DNA from: CAMYLR01 sp039590215
GTDB taxonomy: Bacteria; Gemmatimonadota; Gemmatimonadetes; JACCXV01; JAHWKZ01
Direction: 5' to 3'
Assembly (NCBI GenBank): GCA_039590215.1
Contig: JBDHFX010000091.1
Location: forward strand, 1-6,550
Length of the DNA stretch: 6,550 nucleotides
Position 1 is the first letter of the stretch. Each line of letters starts with the position of its first letter. The notes beneath the pieces were generated by a model. That model ran no database searches. It was given only the letters and a program-made list of their open reading frames with translations, and had not been told where the DNA came from. This document shows, one piece after another, positions 6,430-6,550 of this stretch. The position numbers were made by a program, and so were the translations under genes.

Positions 6430-6430
6430 T
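6425..6430 (+). promoter_or_regulatory. Consensus -10 box overlapping the larC stop codon
   Basis: TATAAT is a perfect sigma-70-type -10 hexamer and contains the larC stop codon TAA (6427-6429). The predicted transcription start is near 6437, which leaves a leader of about 30 nt with a good ribosome binding site before the ATG at 6467. The best -35 match at proper spacing is TGGAAC (6401-6406, 18 nt upstream), which is only a weak match to TTGACA. The element separates the secreted-protein gene from larC transcriptionally. Confidence 0.65.
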
Positions 6431-6455
6431 CTTGCACTGCCTGATTTTCTTCTAT

Positions 6456-6460
6456 GGAGG
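6456..6460 (+). promoter_or_regulatory. Strong Shine-Dalgarno site of the secreted-protein gene
   Basis: GGAGG stands 6 nt before the ATG at 6467, the same spacing as for the PIN/TRAM gene. With the TATAAT box just upstream it marks the start of a new, independently expressed gene. Confidence 0.85.
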
Positions 6461-6466
6461 ACATCG

Positions 6467-6550
6467 ATGAAACGGATCCTGCTCGCCGGCGCGCTGGTGC
6501 TCTTGAGCGCTGAGCTTGGCTACGGTCAAACGTGTCAAGCCTACATCAAC
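6467..6550 (+). CDS. Start of a secreted protein with a signal peptide (3' end outside window)
   Basis: Only the first 28 residues are present. They form a typical Sec signal peptide: Met-Lys-Arg at the N-terminus, then a hydrophobic core ILLAGALVLLSA, then a polar region ELGYGQTCQAYIN. Cleavage could fall near Gly-Tyr-Gly or just after the Gln. A cysteine follows, but its surroundings (GYGQTC) do not match a lipobox, so a lipoprotein is less likely. A periplasmic, exported or cell-surface protein is expected. The function cannot be told from this fragment. The gene has its own promoter-like and ribosome-binding sequences and is probably not part of the larC transcription unit. Confidence 0.75.
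   Translation, partial: MKRILLAGALVLLSAELGYGQTCQAYIN

Overview
This is a GC-rich bacterial window in which every recognisable gene lies on the + strand. It looks like core chromosome: there are no insertion sequences, integrases, tRNAs, rRNAs or CRISPR-like repeats. The order is dnaB (3' end) - radA - yacL-type PIN/TRAM membrane protein - ispD - ispF - thrC - larC - start of a secreted protein. The radA/yacL/ispD/ispF order is the classic Terrabacteria neighbourhood, known for example from Bacillus with disA between radA and yacL. High GC, several TTG/GTG starts and a leaderless-looking -10 box in front of larC would suit an actinobacterial or Chloroflexota-like lineage. The sequence alone does not settle the phylum.

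Layout. Positions 1-406 hold the C-terminal end of the replicative helicase DnaB. It overlaps by 4 nt (TTGA) the TTG start of radA (403-1779), a complete branch-migration/repair ATPase. A 75-nt gap (1780-1854) follows, the longest non-coding stretch in the window, with a 9-bp perfect inverted repeat and a strong Shine-Dalgarno sequence. Next come the PIN/TRAM protein (1855-2892), ispD (2907-3578, possibly starting at 2889), ispF (3569-4051) and thrC (4052-5215). These are packed with overlaps or almost no spacing, so they are probably co-transcribed. larC (5245-6429) follows with its own -10 box exactly placed for a leaderless transcript. A perfect TATAAT overlapping the larC stop codon then drives a new gene with a signal peptide (6467 to the window end).

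How the genes work together. DnaB and RadA act in replication and recombination. IspD and IspF are two steps of the MEP isoprenoid pathway. ThrC completes threonine synthesis. LarC inserts nickel into the pincer cofactor used by lactate racemase-family enzymes. They share transcription rather than a pathway.

I found no convincing novel system. The points most worth a second look are the altered active site of the PIN domain, the two promoter-like elements around larC, an isolated uninterrupted larC, and unclear starts for ispD and larC.
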